Below are positions 48,849-56,645 of a stretch of 64,000 nt of DNA, piece after piece. Position 1 is the stretch's first letter, and each line of letters begins with the position of its first letter. The notes below the pieces were generated by a model. That model was not told the origin of the DNA and did not search any database. It saw only the letters and a list, made by a program, of their open reading frames with translations. The stretch comes from a virus, in the IMG/VR virus record IMGVR_UViG_3300048113_001078, positions 1 to 64,000 of that record; one strand, 5' to 3'. The position numbers and the translations under genes are program-made.

Positions 48849-51095
48849 ATGGGATACATAATAAAAGATACCGCAGCATTAGTTAACAGTAAATTAACTG
48901 ACGCAGGAAGAAAAAGAATTTCAGAGGGAACATTCAATGTTTCATATTTTCAAGTAGGTGATAGTGAGGTTTGTTATGACTGTATACCAAATGCCGATTT
49001 ATCGACTGGACGAGTATTAGATGCTGAGTATAACGCACAAAACTTATCTCCATTACCTGAAAAAAATAAAGCAAATGTTAAATATCCTTTATTAGTTTCA
49101 ACTCAATCAACAAACACTTATGGTATACCAATTCCTGAACCGATAATAGATAATATATATAATACGGCTGCTACGTTAGGTTTTTTTACTGGACAAACTT
49201 CATATGACTTTAGTAATGTTGTAGATAGTAATTTTACTGCATTTACATCGAGCGCTTATACTATTAATCCTAATTATGTTATACCTATGAATACTGTAAA
49301 TTCAGGAAACACAATTAATTTAAACGCCTCAATTATCGACGCTAGTGTAACGGGTAATGTTATATCTAACCATATAATGACAGTTTATTATTCTGATTTT
49401 AGTACACAACCAATAAGTAATAACTACCCTGTTTTAACTTATAAAGTTATTGATATTACGGGAAACACTTCAGGAAATACGGGAACTGTAACTATTAAAC
49501 TTGATAGACAATTACCTGACTTACAGAGTATGGGTTATGTTGGTGACGCAAGAGTAATATTTTATCCTTCAGGTATGACTGAATTATATGATACGTATAC
49601 GCCTGAATTTTATTGGAATCAAGATGCTATTAATTTTGAAAGTAATTGTGATATCTCTAACTATTTTGTGAAAGTTTGGAACATGAATATTCCGTGGACT
49701 GAAAGTCCTGCTGGATTATTTACTAATGTATATCAAGGGTACGACCAATTTGGTTCTACAGGGTACACAGGCACTAAAGAATATTTAGGGTATAATTCCA
49801 ATACTGGTCAAACCGATACTGATTCGACATATTATTACAATTCATTTTCTGAAAAAATTAACTTATCTCCAAGAGACCAAAAAGCTATATCAATAGTTCA
49901 CTATACTAATCAATCTATTGATAATTTTTATGGTGAGAAATTTGCATTAACAACCACGGATAATCAGTTTCCACTTTCAGGTCAAACGGGACCTGGACGT
50001 AGGTTTAGAGTAAATGTTCCAACACTTATGTGGCACAAGTCCTCAGGTGGTACTATGGGACAAACATTTTATGTTGACCCTGATGGGTTTGAAAAAGAAA
50101 ATTTATTTAAACCTCATTATATTGAATCAAATGTAAATAATGATATGAACAATCCGGGGATAAGGTATTACCATTTATGGGATAATAATCCTAATATAAA
50201 TGGATTCCCAAATAGAGTAGGTAAAGTTTGGCCGGACTTAAAAATGATAACTTTTGATGATGATGAAATTATTGCGTCATTAAGTTATAAATCAAATAGA
50301 AATTGGACGTTACCCGCACCAAAATTAGGTCTAATTGTACCTAATACGTTTAATGGTACGACTGGTAGTGATACGGGTCTTCTATCGGGTACGACTGAAT
50401 GTTTATGGTTAACTTATAGGTTTAACCACTCCGCATTTACTGAGTCGTTACATTGTAATTACTATACACAAATATGTGGTACAGACCCAGATTGTCCACC
50501 TGACACTGCTGATGTAACAGTTAGATTTGGAAATGAGTTTCCATTTTTATTCAGTGATGGTTCACAATCAGGATTTTCAGCTAATGATATAGTCTTACTG
50601 GCCCAAAAAGTGACGGCAGGGGAGAAACCCGACCCAACTGAGTGGTATGAGGTAGATGTCACTAGTCAAATAAGTGGAACATCGGTTAATGGTAATATAA
50701 CAGTATCAGGTTTAACAGGTAGTACTTTAATTTTAAATAAGACTATGTACGATGATGCTGTATCTAACGGAGATGTGTATGATTTATCAAATTATATTGA
50801 GTTACCTAAAAATAATGACCCAGAACCTACTTTAACATTTGGAGATGAATATTATTTTTATGGTAATATTGCTTCAGACATTCAAGCTACGATTTATGTT
50901 ATGAATTATAAATGTAATTTAGGTCCCACTCAATTTTTAACTTCTCAAAACCCAACATGGTCAACTGCAGATTCGGCTTACATAACTGAAGTTGGTCTTT
51001 ACGATTTGAATAAAGAACTTATGATTATATCTAAGATACAGTCTCCTGAAAAGAGACAAGGTATACAACAGTATACTATAAAATTAGATTTTTAA
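48849..51095 (+). CDS. Large virion structural protein, unrecognised
   Basis: 748 residues. The N-terminus, IIKDTAALVNSKLTDAGRKR followed by ISEGTFNVSYFQVGDSEV, resembles the start of phage tail and fibre proteins that begin with a 'T..G...ia.g..f..~~~~GD' pattern. The remainder is beta-rich with many Tyr and Asn, and the C-terminal part ends STADSAYITEVGLYDLNKEL and IQQYTIKLDF, again like a tail-fibre attachment protein (ITEVGLYD is a common fibre motif). It closes the late structural block before the replication genes. A baseplate-to-fibre connector is likely; no enzyme motifs were seen. Confidence 0.65.
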   Translation: MGYIIKDTAALVNSKLTDAGRKRISEGTFNVSYFQVGDSEVCYDCIPNADLSTGRVLDAEYNAQNLSPLPEKNKANVKYPLLVSTQSTNTYGIPIPEPIIDNIYNTAATLGFFTGQTSYDFSNVVDSNFTAFTSSAYTINPNYVIPMNTVNSGNTINLNASIIDASVTGNVISNHIMTVYYSDFSTQPISNNYPVLTYKVIDITGNTSGNTGTVTIKLDRQLPDLQSMGYVGDARVIFYPSGMTELYDTYTPEFYWNQDAINFESNCDISNYFVKVWNMNIPWTESPAGLFTNVYQGYDQFGSTGYTGTKEYLGYNSNTGQTDTDSTYYYNSFSEKINLSPRDQKAISIVHYTNQSIDNFYGEKFALTTTDNQFPLSGQTGPGRRFRVNVPTLMWHKSSGGTMGQTFYVDPDGFEKENLFKPHYIESNVNNDMNNPGIRYYHLWDNNPNINGFPNRVGKVWPDLKMITFDDDEIIASLSYKSNRNWTLPAPKLGLIVPNTFNGTTGSDTGLLSGTTECLWLTYRFNHSAFTESLHCNYYTQICGTDPDCPPDTADVTVRFGNEFPFLFSDGSQSGFSANDIVLLAQKVTAGEKPDPTEWYEVDVTSQISGTSVNGNITVSGLTGSTLILNKTMYDDAVSNGDVYDLSNYIELPKNNDPEPTLTFGDEYYFYGNIASDIQATIYVMNYKCNLGPTQFLTSQNPTWSTADSAYITEVGLYDLNKELMIISKIQSPEKRQGIQQYTIKLDF

Positions 51096-51104
51096 TATAA
51101 TCAC

Positions 51105-51707
51105 ATGTCAAAACAAGAATTAAATAATACCCCTAAAGTCTTAGGGTTGGATATATCTACAAAAACTATTGGATGGGCACTATTTGATGAGGGTAGTCAA
51201 AAATTGTTAGAATTAACACACTTTTCACCAGTCATAAAACCTAAACCTGAAGAAAAGATTGAAGAACTATTACTTAAGGTAGATGGTTTTAAAGAGAAAA
51301 TAGAAGGATACAAAGATTTAAATATTGTTAAGGTGGTTATCGAAGAGCCACTTCTTAATTCTAATAATATATGGACCGTGGGAACACTATTAAGATATAA
51401 TTCTATGATTTCAAGGGTAATCTACGAAGTTTTAGGTTTAGTACCTCGTTACATATCAACATATAATTCACGTAAGTTTGCATGGCCAGAATTAGTTAAT
51501 GATAATGGAAAAGGTAAAAGAGTTTTATTTGGAGGTCTTCCCAAAACAATTGATAAGAAAGAAATTGTTTGGAAAAAAGTTGCGGAATCTGAACCGCAAA
51601 TAGTGTGGTTATATACACGTAACAATACTTTAAAGAAAGAATGTTTTGACCAAGCAGATGCGTACACATGTGTCCAAGGTTATATGAAACAACAAGGTCT
51701 TTGGTAG
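51105..51707 (+). CDS. RuvC-like Holliday junction resolvase
   Basis: 200 residues with an RNase H fold nuclease signature: VLGLDISTKTIGWALFD (Asp16 in the first strand), VVIEEPLLNSNNIWT (catalytic Glu about residue 82) and CFDQADAYTCVQGY (Asp182 and Asp185) in the last helix. This acid set is that of RuvC-type resolvases, which cut four-way junctions during recombination and packaging; T4 uses an unrelated fold (endonuclease VII, gp49). It is followed by the primase 38 bases later, with an AT-rich leader. The family call is good, the junction substrate inferred. Confidence 0.82.
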   Translation: MSKQELNNTPKVLGLDISTKTIGWALFDEGSQKLLELTHFSPVIKPKPEEKIEELLLKVDGFKEKIEGYKDLNIVKVVIEEPLLNSNNIWTVGTLLRYNSMISRVIYEVLGLVPRYISTYNSRKFAWPELVNDNGKGKRVLFGGLPKTIDKKEIVWKKVAESEPQIVWLYTRNNTLKKECFDQADAYTCVQGYMKQQGLW

Positions 51708-51745
51708 TTGATTTTGTAAATACTTTATTTTATATTTAGTCCTAT

Positions 51746-52675
51746 ATGGACAATCAAGATGAATTATTGGTAGTTGACTTATTAGTTAACATTTTTGGTG
51801 AGTCTCATTTACATAATGAAATGAGGGCTCAGATATCTTTTGACTGCCCTGTTTGTTCACACGACATTAAAGGTTCAGATAAAGGAGACGGTAAAGGTAA
51901 TTTAGAAATAAATTATGGTCAACACGTTTATAAATGTTGGGCCTGTTCTGAGACACATGGGACTCACGGTCATTTAGGTCGATTGATTGATAAATACGGT
52001 TCAAAGAAGGATAAACAATTTTATACTTTAGTCAGGCCTGATGAGTTTATTAGGGACCAAAGAAAATATAAAACACTTAGATTACCTAAAGAATATCAAA
52101 AATTTAGTGATGTTAATCCTATATTTCCACCAAGAGCGCAAGCTTATAACTATTTAAAAAGAAGGGGTATAACTGATGAAATCATTAAAAAATACGATAT
52201 TGGGTTTGCTAACAGTGGTGATTATGCGGGACGTATAATAGTACCATCATTTAATGATGAAGGTTTATTAAATTACTTTGTTGCTCGTAGTTGGAATAAG
52301 TATTCTAAACTAAAGTATAAGAATCCTGAAGCACCCAAAGAGCTATTAATATTTAATGAAAGTAGAATAAATTGGGATGAAGATATATGGATAGTAGAAG
52401 GAGTATTTGATAGTTTTTTTGTTCCTAATTCTATACCACTACTTGGTAAATTTCTATCTGAAAAACTTTGGGAAACACTATACGATAAATCTAAAGGTAG
52501 AATTAAGATTTGTTTAGATGCGGACGCTTGGGAAGATGCTAAAGGACTTTACTATAAATTAAGTGGTGGAAAACTATATGGTAAAATAGATATAATAAAA
52601 CTACCTGATAATAAAGATTTAGGTGACTTACGGGGAGTTATTCCTGAAGGGAGTTATGTAAAATTAGAAAAATAA
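51746..52675 (+). CDS. DNA primase, zinc-finger and TOPRIM type
   Basis: 309 residues. A zinc-binding domain is visible as CPVC (34-37) and CWAC (64-67), followed by a DnaG-like core: RAQAYNYLKRRGITDEIIKK (the typical 'YL..RGi..e.i..~~igy' stretch), GRIIVPSFNDEGLLNYFVAR, then TOPRIM motifs IWIVEGVFDSFF (about residue 215) and IKICLDADAWEDA (about 252-264). It would make RNA primers for lagging-strand synthesis, like T4 gp61. No helicase domain is attached, so a separate helicase is expected elsewhere in the genome. The stop overlaps the next start (TAATG). Confidence 0.88.
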   Translation: MDNQDELLVVDLLVNIFGESHLHNEMRAQISFDCPVCSHDIKGSDKGDGKGNLEINYGQHVYKCWACSETHGTHGHLGRLIDKYGSKKDKQFYTLVRPDEFIRDQRKYKTLRLPKEYQKFSDVNPIFPPRAQAYNYLKRRGITDEIIKKYDIGFANSGDYAGRIIVPSFNDEGLLNYFVARSWNKYSKLKYKNPEAPKELLIFNESRINWDEDIWIVEGVFDSFFVPNSIPLLGKFLSEKLWETLYDKSKGRIKICLDADAWEDAKGLYYKLSGGKLYGKIDIIKLPDNKDLGDLRGVIPEGSYVKLEK

Positions 52676-53532
52676 TGGAAAACTTAAAAACAATATCTCA
52701 AGAGATAAGAGATATAATAGATAAAAAACAAAAAGAATTAGAATTATCATTTACTGAAGCCGAACATATATATTTTATGAAGGATAGGGATGGTATAGTA
52801 AGAAATAACTTTCCTTCAGTCTCTAAAATATTAAAACATTTCTATGAACCTTTTCCAGCTGAAGACATTGCTTATAAAAAGGCTAAGGGGGATAGAGTGG
52901 AGATGGAACGATTATTAGATGAGTGGTCAGCCGCGGGTTCATATGCAACAAATATGGGGTCTCGAGCTCACTTCATACTAGAGAAGAAAACAATTGAACT
53001 ATATGGTGATTATAAAGAGGTACGTAAACCTATATTTGAATGTGATATTGAACAAGAACTAAGAAGTAACTCAATGATAAGTGCGGGTGAAAAATTCTTA
53101 AAATTAATGGACGAAAGAGGGGCATACCTTTTAGATACTGAGATGGTTTTAGGTCACCCTGAATTAGGGTATACGGGTCAACCTGATAAAGTTTGGTTAA
53201 TAATGAATAAGGAGAAAAACGGTTTTGGGTTAGTAATCACAGATTGGAAAACTAACAAAGAAAAGAATTTTAAAAAAACTCATTGGACAAAACCAATGAA
53301 ATCACCATTTCAAGATTTACCTGACAACGCTTTAGGTCACTATCAACTACAATTACCATTCTACGGAAGGTTAATTTTAAAAATGTTGGAAGGAACAAAA
53401 TATGAAAACATTTCACTTTTAGGGTGTGTTATCGTATTATTAAAAGGTGATAGTGAATTTGAAGAATTTAAAATACCTTCAAAAACAATAAATAAAGTTA
53501 TGAATTTAAAATTATCTGATTATGGTATATAA
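52675..53532 (+). CDS. PD-(D/E)XK nuclease-like protein
   Basis: 285 residues with the sequence pattern of RecB/Cas4-type nucleases: NFPSVSKILKHF at the N-terminus, YATNMGSRAHFILEKK (helix with His near residue 97), GYTGQPDKVW (motif II Asp), GLVITDWKTNKEK (motif III D-x-K) and GHYQLQLPFYGRLIL (Q-x-x-x-Y helix). It lies between the primase and the dioxygenases with short overlaps on both sides, so it is probably part of the replication/recombination set. No helicase motifs. The exact substrate is unknown. Confidence 0.8.
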   Translation: MENLKTISQEIRDIIDKKQKELELSFTEAEHIYFMKDRDGIVRNNFPSVSKILKHFYEPFPAEDIAYKKAKGDRVEMERLLDEWSAAGSYATNMGSRAHFILEKKTIELYGDYKEVRKPIFECDIEQELRSNSMISAGEKFLKLMDERGAYLLDTEMVLGHPELGYTGQPDKVWLIMNKEKNGFGLVITDWKTNKEKNFKKTHWTKPMKSPFQDLPDNALGHYQLQLPFYGRLILKMLEGTKYENISLLGCVIVLLKGDSEFEEFKIPSKTINKVMNLKLSDYGI

Positions 53533-54133
53533 AGACCTATATCCTGACATGTTCGATGACAGTGACTTTGACTTATGGAAAAGTAGAAACATAAGAAAAG
53601 AATTTTTATCATATGAGTGGAATATGATGGTTCAGGAAGTCGCTCCTGATGTGTTTGAGTTTCCATTTTTTAATACGAAATTCTGTGATAATTTAGTGGA
53701 TATTTTAAAAACGATTAATTGGGACCAAGTAAATCGATGGGGTACGCCTGTTTTTTCAACAAACCTTAAAAAGTTTAATTTAGAAAAAATAATGACTCAT
53801 TTAGTTCACGATTACATTTTTAGTATAGTACAAAAAGAGTGGCATTTAGAGGGTAAAAAATGGAAACTATTACAACCCGATAATAATGTCTTGAAGTTAC
53901 AAGAGGGTCAGGAAATTAGAATGCACCATGATGATGTACACATTTCAATGTACTGTAAATTAGATGATGAAAGTAAAGGTGGTGATTTAGTTTTTGAGAA
54001 ATATGGAAAAACTATAGTACCAAAACAGGGTTATATTTATATGTATCCTGGACAAATAACGCATAGATACGGTATGAAAAGAGTTGATAAAAATGATAGG
54101 TATTTTTTAATGACATATTGTACAAGTGATTAG
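53522..54133 (+). CDS. 2OG-Fe(II) oxygenase, prolyl/lysyl-hydroxylase type (first of two)
   Basis: 203 residues. The C-terminal half shows the double-stranded beta-helix iron site: RMHHDDVHISMYCKLDD (H-x-D at about residue 137), GGDLVFEKYG, then YPGQITHRYGMKRV (distal His181) and NDRYFLMTYC (Arg193, which would hold 2-oxoglutarate). The N-terminal half is helical and resembles that of the protein at 54277 (a W-containing start and an EFPFFNTKFCDNLVDILKTI segment versus IPAFTDEFCDFIMEEA), so the two are paralogues. Members hydroxylate Pro or Lys in proteins, some modify nucleic acids. The gene starts inside the end of the nuclease gene. Substrate unknown; Thr-Pro fibres are a candidate. Confidence 0.82.
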   Translation: MVYKDLYPDMFDDSDFDLWKSRNIRKEFLSYEWNMMVQEVAPDVFEFPFFNTKFCDNLVDILKTINWDQVNRWGTPVFSTNLKKFNLEKIMTHLVHDYIFSIVQKEWHLEGKKWKLLQPDNNVLKLQEGQEIRMHHDDVHISMYCKLDDESKGGDLVFEKYGKTIVPKQGYIYMYPGQITHRYGMKRVDKNDRYFLMTYCTSD

Positions 54134-54152
54134 AATATCTAATAATTTTTTA

Positions 54153-54287
54153 ATGGTTCTTGGAATCATATTTTTTCTAATTGGTAGAGAAACGGGTGGG
54201 CAACTCCCATCATTTATGTTTGGGTTATGTTTTGGTATGATATATCTAAATTATAAAAGAGATAAAAAAGAAAATAATGGAAGTTAA
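54153..54287 (+). CDS. Small membrane protein (44 aa)
   Basis: A 44-codon ORF, MVLGIIFFLIGRETGGQLPS then FMFGLCFGMIYLNYKRDKKE, with two hydrophobic segments around a short Gly-rich turn and a positively charged C-terminus. Its stop lies inside the start of the following dioxygenase gene (11-base overlap), typical of coupled phage genes. A GTG start at 54126 would add nine residues and overlap the previous gene. It fills the otherwise empty 143-base gap. Function unknown. Confidence 0.55.
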   Translation: MVLGIIFFLIGRETGGQLPSFMFGLCFGMIYLNYKRDKKENNGS

Positions 54288-54912
54288 ACATAGTAATTAT
54301 ATTCATCCTGAGTTGTATACATATGATGATAATCCAGCGGAGTGGGAACGTAGATTCTTAAAACCAGAACTAATGTCTGATAATTGGGAGTTATATGTTC
54401 ATGAAGAATTATTAAATATATATACTATTCCTGCATTTACGGATGAGTTTTGTGATTTTATTATGGAAGAGGCTGAGGCTTGTAATTGCTGGACTGTTGA
54501 TAGACACGAAAGTTATCCAACAACCGATATGGTTTTAGGTACTATTGGTTTAGGTGATACATATCAAAAGGTATTAAAAAAATATATATGGCCATTAAGT
54601 TATAAGTTATTTAAATTAGAGGGTAATTCATGGTTAAATATGAGTAGTGAAAATTTCATAGCAAGATATCACCCATATGCTCAGTATCATTTATCACTAC
54701 ATCATGATGCGAGTCAGATAACAACCGTAGTGACATTAAACGAAGATTTTGAAGGTGGGGGAACGTACTTCCCAAATCAAAATTCTAAATTAAAAGGAAA
54801 GAAAGGTGACATATCAATTCATCCTGGTCAAATAACTCATTGGCATGGGGGATTACCTGTGGAAACAGGACAAAGGTATATTATCGTTTCATTTTGTTCA
54901 GTAAAAAGATAA
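54277..54912 (+). CDS. 2OG-Fe(II) oxygenase, prolyl/lysyl-hydroxylase type (second of two)
   Basis: 211 residues. The match to procollagen-lysyl/prolyl hydroxylase-type catalytic domains is strong: SLHHDASQITTVVTLNEDFE (H-x-D at about 143-145), GGGTYFPNQN, KKGDISIHPGQITHWHGG (distal His188) and TGQRYIIVSF (Arg200). The N-terminal 90 residues are helical with EWERRFLKPELMSDNWELYV and IPAFTDEFCDFI. Together with the protein at 53522 it makes a tandem pair separated by a small membrane-protein gene. Expected reaction: Fe(II)- and 2-oxoglutarate-dependent hydroxylation of a protein side chain. See the finding on fibre modification. Confidence 0.88.
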   Translation: MEVKHSNYIHPELYTYDDNPAEWERRFLKPELMSDNWELYVHEELLNIYTIPAFTDEFCDFIMEEAEACNCWTVDRHESYPTTDMVLGTIGLGDTYQKVLKKYIWPLSYKLFKLEGNSWLNMSSENFIARYHPYAQYHLSLHHDASQITTVVTLNEDFEGGGTYFPNQNSKLKGKKGDISIHPGQITHWHGGLPVETGQRYIIVSFCSVKR

Positions 54913-54915
54913 GAT

Positions 54916-55143
54916 ATGGATATAGGAAATAATAACCAAATGAGAGTAAATCCATTAGATTTACCTAATGTAGAATGTGAAAAATGTGAAAATATTTTTT
55001 ATGATAAAGTTACTATCATTAAAAAAGTTAGTAAATTACTAACGGGTTCAGCAACTGATGAATTAGTTCCGATGGAAACTTATGTTTGCACTGAATGTGC
55101 ACATATAAATAAAGAATTTAATATATTAGGAAATGAAAAGTAG
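54916..55143 (+). CDS. Small zinc-ribbon-like protein
   Basis: 75 residues with two Cys pairs: VECEKCENIFYDK near residue 20 and YVCTECAHINKEF near residue 60, spaced as in a zinc ribbon. The middle is basic and Lys-rich (VTIIKKVSKLLTG). Such small proteins occur in many T4-like phages; the role is unknown, perhaps nucleic-acid binding. The stop overlaps the start of the next gene. Confidence 0.6.
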   Translation: MDIGNNNQMRVNPLDLPNVECEKCENIFYDKVTIIKKVSKLLTGSATDELVPMETYVCTECAHINKEFNILGNEK

Positions 55144-55366
55144 AGATTTTGTAATATGGATTGATGGATTCATACAGGGTAAAGTTAATTTAAGTGTTGA
55201 TGATATTAGACATATTAAAAATAAAGTTGAGGAAGTTGATTTAACTGAAAATACTGAGGTAATTATACGAAGGGAGGGTCCACCGACTCAACCAATAATC
55301 ATACGGGAACCTAATCAAGATGATGATATGGATTTTCCCGGTAAACCACCTAATGTGTATATGTGA
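55133..55366 (+). CDS. Small hypothetical protein (77 aa)
   Basis: 77 residues beginning MKSRDFVIWIDGFIQGKVNL, with a DDIRHIKNKVEEV helix and an acidic, Pro-rich tail (REPNQDDDMDFPGKPPNVYM). The beginning (a W-x-x-GF motif followed by a short helix) resembles small phage proteins of unknown function seen in several T4-like genomes. Overlaps the zinc-ribbon gene by 11 bases. No function can be given. Confidence 0.55.
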   Translation: MKSRDFVIWIDGFIQGKVNLSVDDIRHIKNKVEEVDLTENTEVIIRREGPPTQPIIIREPNQDDDMDFPGKPPNVYM

Positions 55367-55367
55367 T

Positions 55368-55493
55368 ATGACAGATGAAAACGAATTTTATTTTTGGGAT
55401 GAAATGTGGAATGAAGAAAAAAATAATAAAAAAAATGAGAAAAAAACTACAAAAAATAGCTTGGAAGACAAATCGATGGACAACAAAGATTAG
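55368..55493 (+). CDS. Very small charged protein (41 aa), tentative
   Basis: A 41-codon ORF beginning MTDENEFYFWDEMWNEEKNN and ending LEDKSMDNKD, starting two bases after the previous stop. It is acidic at the N-terminus and Lys/Asn-rich afterwards. It overlaps the start of the next gene by 59 bases in another frame, so only one of the two starts may be right. No family recognised. Confidence 0.35.
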   Translation: MTDENEFYFWDEMWNEEKNNKKNEKKTTKNSLEDKSMDNKD

Positions 55494-55773
55494 TTTGCTT
55501 AATCTCTACTTAGGTGGTGATAATCATAAATTTGGGTTTCAAATACTTAATATTGATAAAGGGTTTGTATGGTCAGGGTCATTGTTTGAAGTTACATGGT
55601 ATTTTCCAACAGTAACACATTCAGGTGAATTAACAGTTGATATTTTATTTTTATTCGAAAAGTGGGATAATTGGTGTATCGATATGACCGACAGAGTTAT
55701 GTGGGGTTCAGGACTTAGTCGATGGGAAAAAATAAATAGATTCATACATTCCAAATTTAAAAGTATAAGATGA
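55435..55773 (+). CDS. Hypothetical protein (112 aa)
   Basis: 112 residues if the ATG at 55435 is used; it follows a long A-run as other starts here do. An in-frame ATG at 55375 would give 132 residues with a Lys-rich extension that overlaps the tiny ORF at 55368. The body has LLNLYLGGDNHKFGFQILNI, WSGSLFEVTWYFP, TVDILFLFEKWDNWCIDM and ends HSKFKSIR; it is aromatic-rich, mostly beta, with a basic start. No family recognised. The stop overlaps the start of the cysteine synthase gene. Confidence 0.5.
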   Translation: MRKKLQKIAWKTNRWTTKISLLNLYLGGDNHKFGFQILNIDKGFVWSGSLFEVTWYFPTVTHSGELTVDILFLFEKWDNWCIDMTDRVMWGSGLSRWEKINRFIHSKFKSIR

Positions 55774-56645
55774 AATTATCAGACAATGTAGGTGTTACGC
55801 CATTACTTAAGATTAGTGATAAAATATATGCTAAGGTTGAGTTATTAAATCCAACGGGTTCTATCAAAGATAGACCTGCATCACACATTATTAATACAGC
55901 AGAAAAAAATGGAACCCTATTACCTGGTGGGACTATATGTGAAGCCACTTCTGGAAATATGGGTGTTAGCTTTGCTTGGTTAGCTGCGGAACGAGGGTAT
56001 AAGTGTGTTATCATTATGCCTAACAACATGTCAATGGAACGTAAGAAAACCCTAAAACTTTATGGTGCAGAACTTATTGAGGTGGATGCTGGTGCGTTTG
56101 ATGACGCTATTGCACTTAGAGATGAAATGTGTGAAGTGAATGGTTGGTTTAATTGTGACCAATTTAATAACCCTTTAAATGTTGAATCACATAAAGAGGG
56201 AACTGCGGTTGAAATATTACATCAGTGTAGAAATATTTGTATAGAACCTAGTGCAATAATCAGTGGTACAGGTACAGGTGGTACACTAATGGGTGTCGGT
56301 CCAATGTTAAAAATGTATTATCTTAATATGGATATAGTTGCTGTGGAACCTGAAGAGTCTCCTGTGATGAGTGGTGGTGAACCAGGTTTACACGGTATAC
56401 AAGGGATAGGAGATGGTTCAAAATTTTTAGTTGATTTGACTGTTGTTGATAAAATCATTACTATTAGTACTGAGGACGCAAAATTAAGGGCACGTAAGTT
56501 AGCTAAAGAACACGGTATGTTTGTAGGTATTTCAGCGGGTTCCAATATATTAGCCGCAGAAAGATATGTTGAAAAATATAATCCTGATGGTCCTGTAATA
56601 ACCTTCCTTTGTGATAGGGGAGATAGATATTTTAGTTGTTTATGA
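55770..56645 (+). CDS. Cysteine synthase-like PLP enzyme
   Basis: 291 residues of the CysK/CysM type (beta-substitution of O-acetylserine with sulfide, PLP-dependent). Visible motifs: NPTGSIKDRPASHII with the PLP lysine at residue 33, EATSGNMGVSFAWLA (substrate loop, residues 58-70), IISGTGTGGTLMGVGP (phosphate-binding loop, about 163-178), GIQGIG and GMFVGISAGSN towards the C-terminus. Length is slightly short (usual about 300-320) but all key motifs are intact. It sits between small phage genes and the gp47-like gene, with a stop-start overlap, so it is a true phage gene rather than host contamination. Probable auxiliary metabolic role. Confidence 0.9.
   Translation: MKLSDNVGVTPLLKISDKIYAKVELLNPTGSIKDRPASHIINTAEKNGTLLPGGTICEATSGNMGVSFAWLAAERGYKCVIIMPNNMSMERKKTLKLYGAELIEVDAGAFDDAIALRDEMCEVNGWFNCDQFNNPLNVESHKEGTAVEILHQCRNICIEPSAIISGTGTGGTLMGVGPMLKMYYLNMDIVAVEPEESPVMSGGEPGLHGIQGIGDGSKFLVDLTVVDKIITISTEDAKLRARKLAKEHGMFVGISAGSNILAAERYVEKYNPDGPVITFLCDRGDRYFSCL

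Noticed and set aside
52675-53532. Cas4 or a CRISPR-associated role for the PD-(D/E)XK protein
   Set aside because: No Cys cluster for an iron-sulfur centre and no CRISPR array or cas neighbours; a recombination or replication nuclease fits better.
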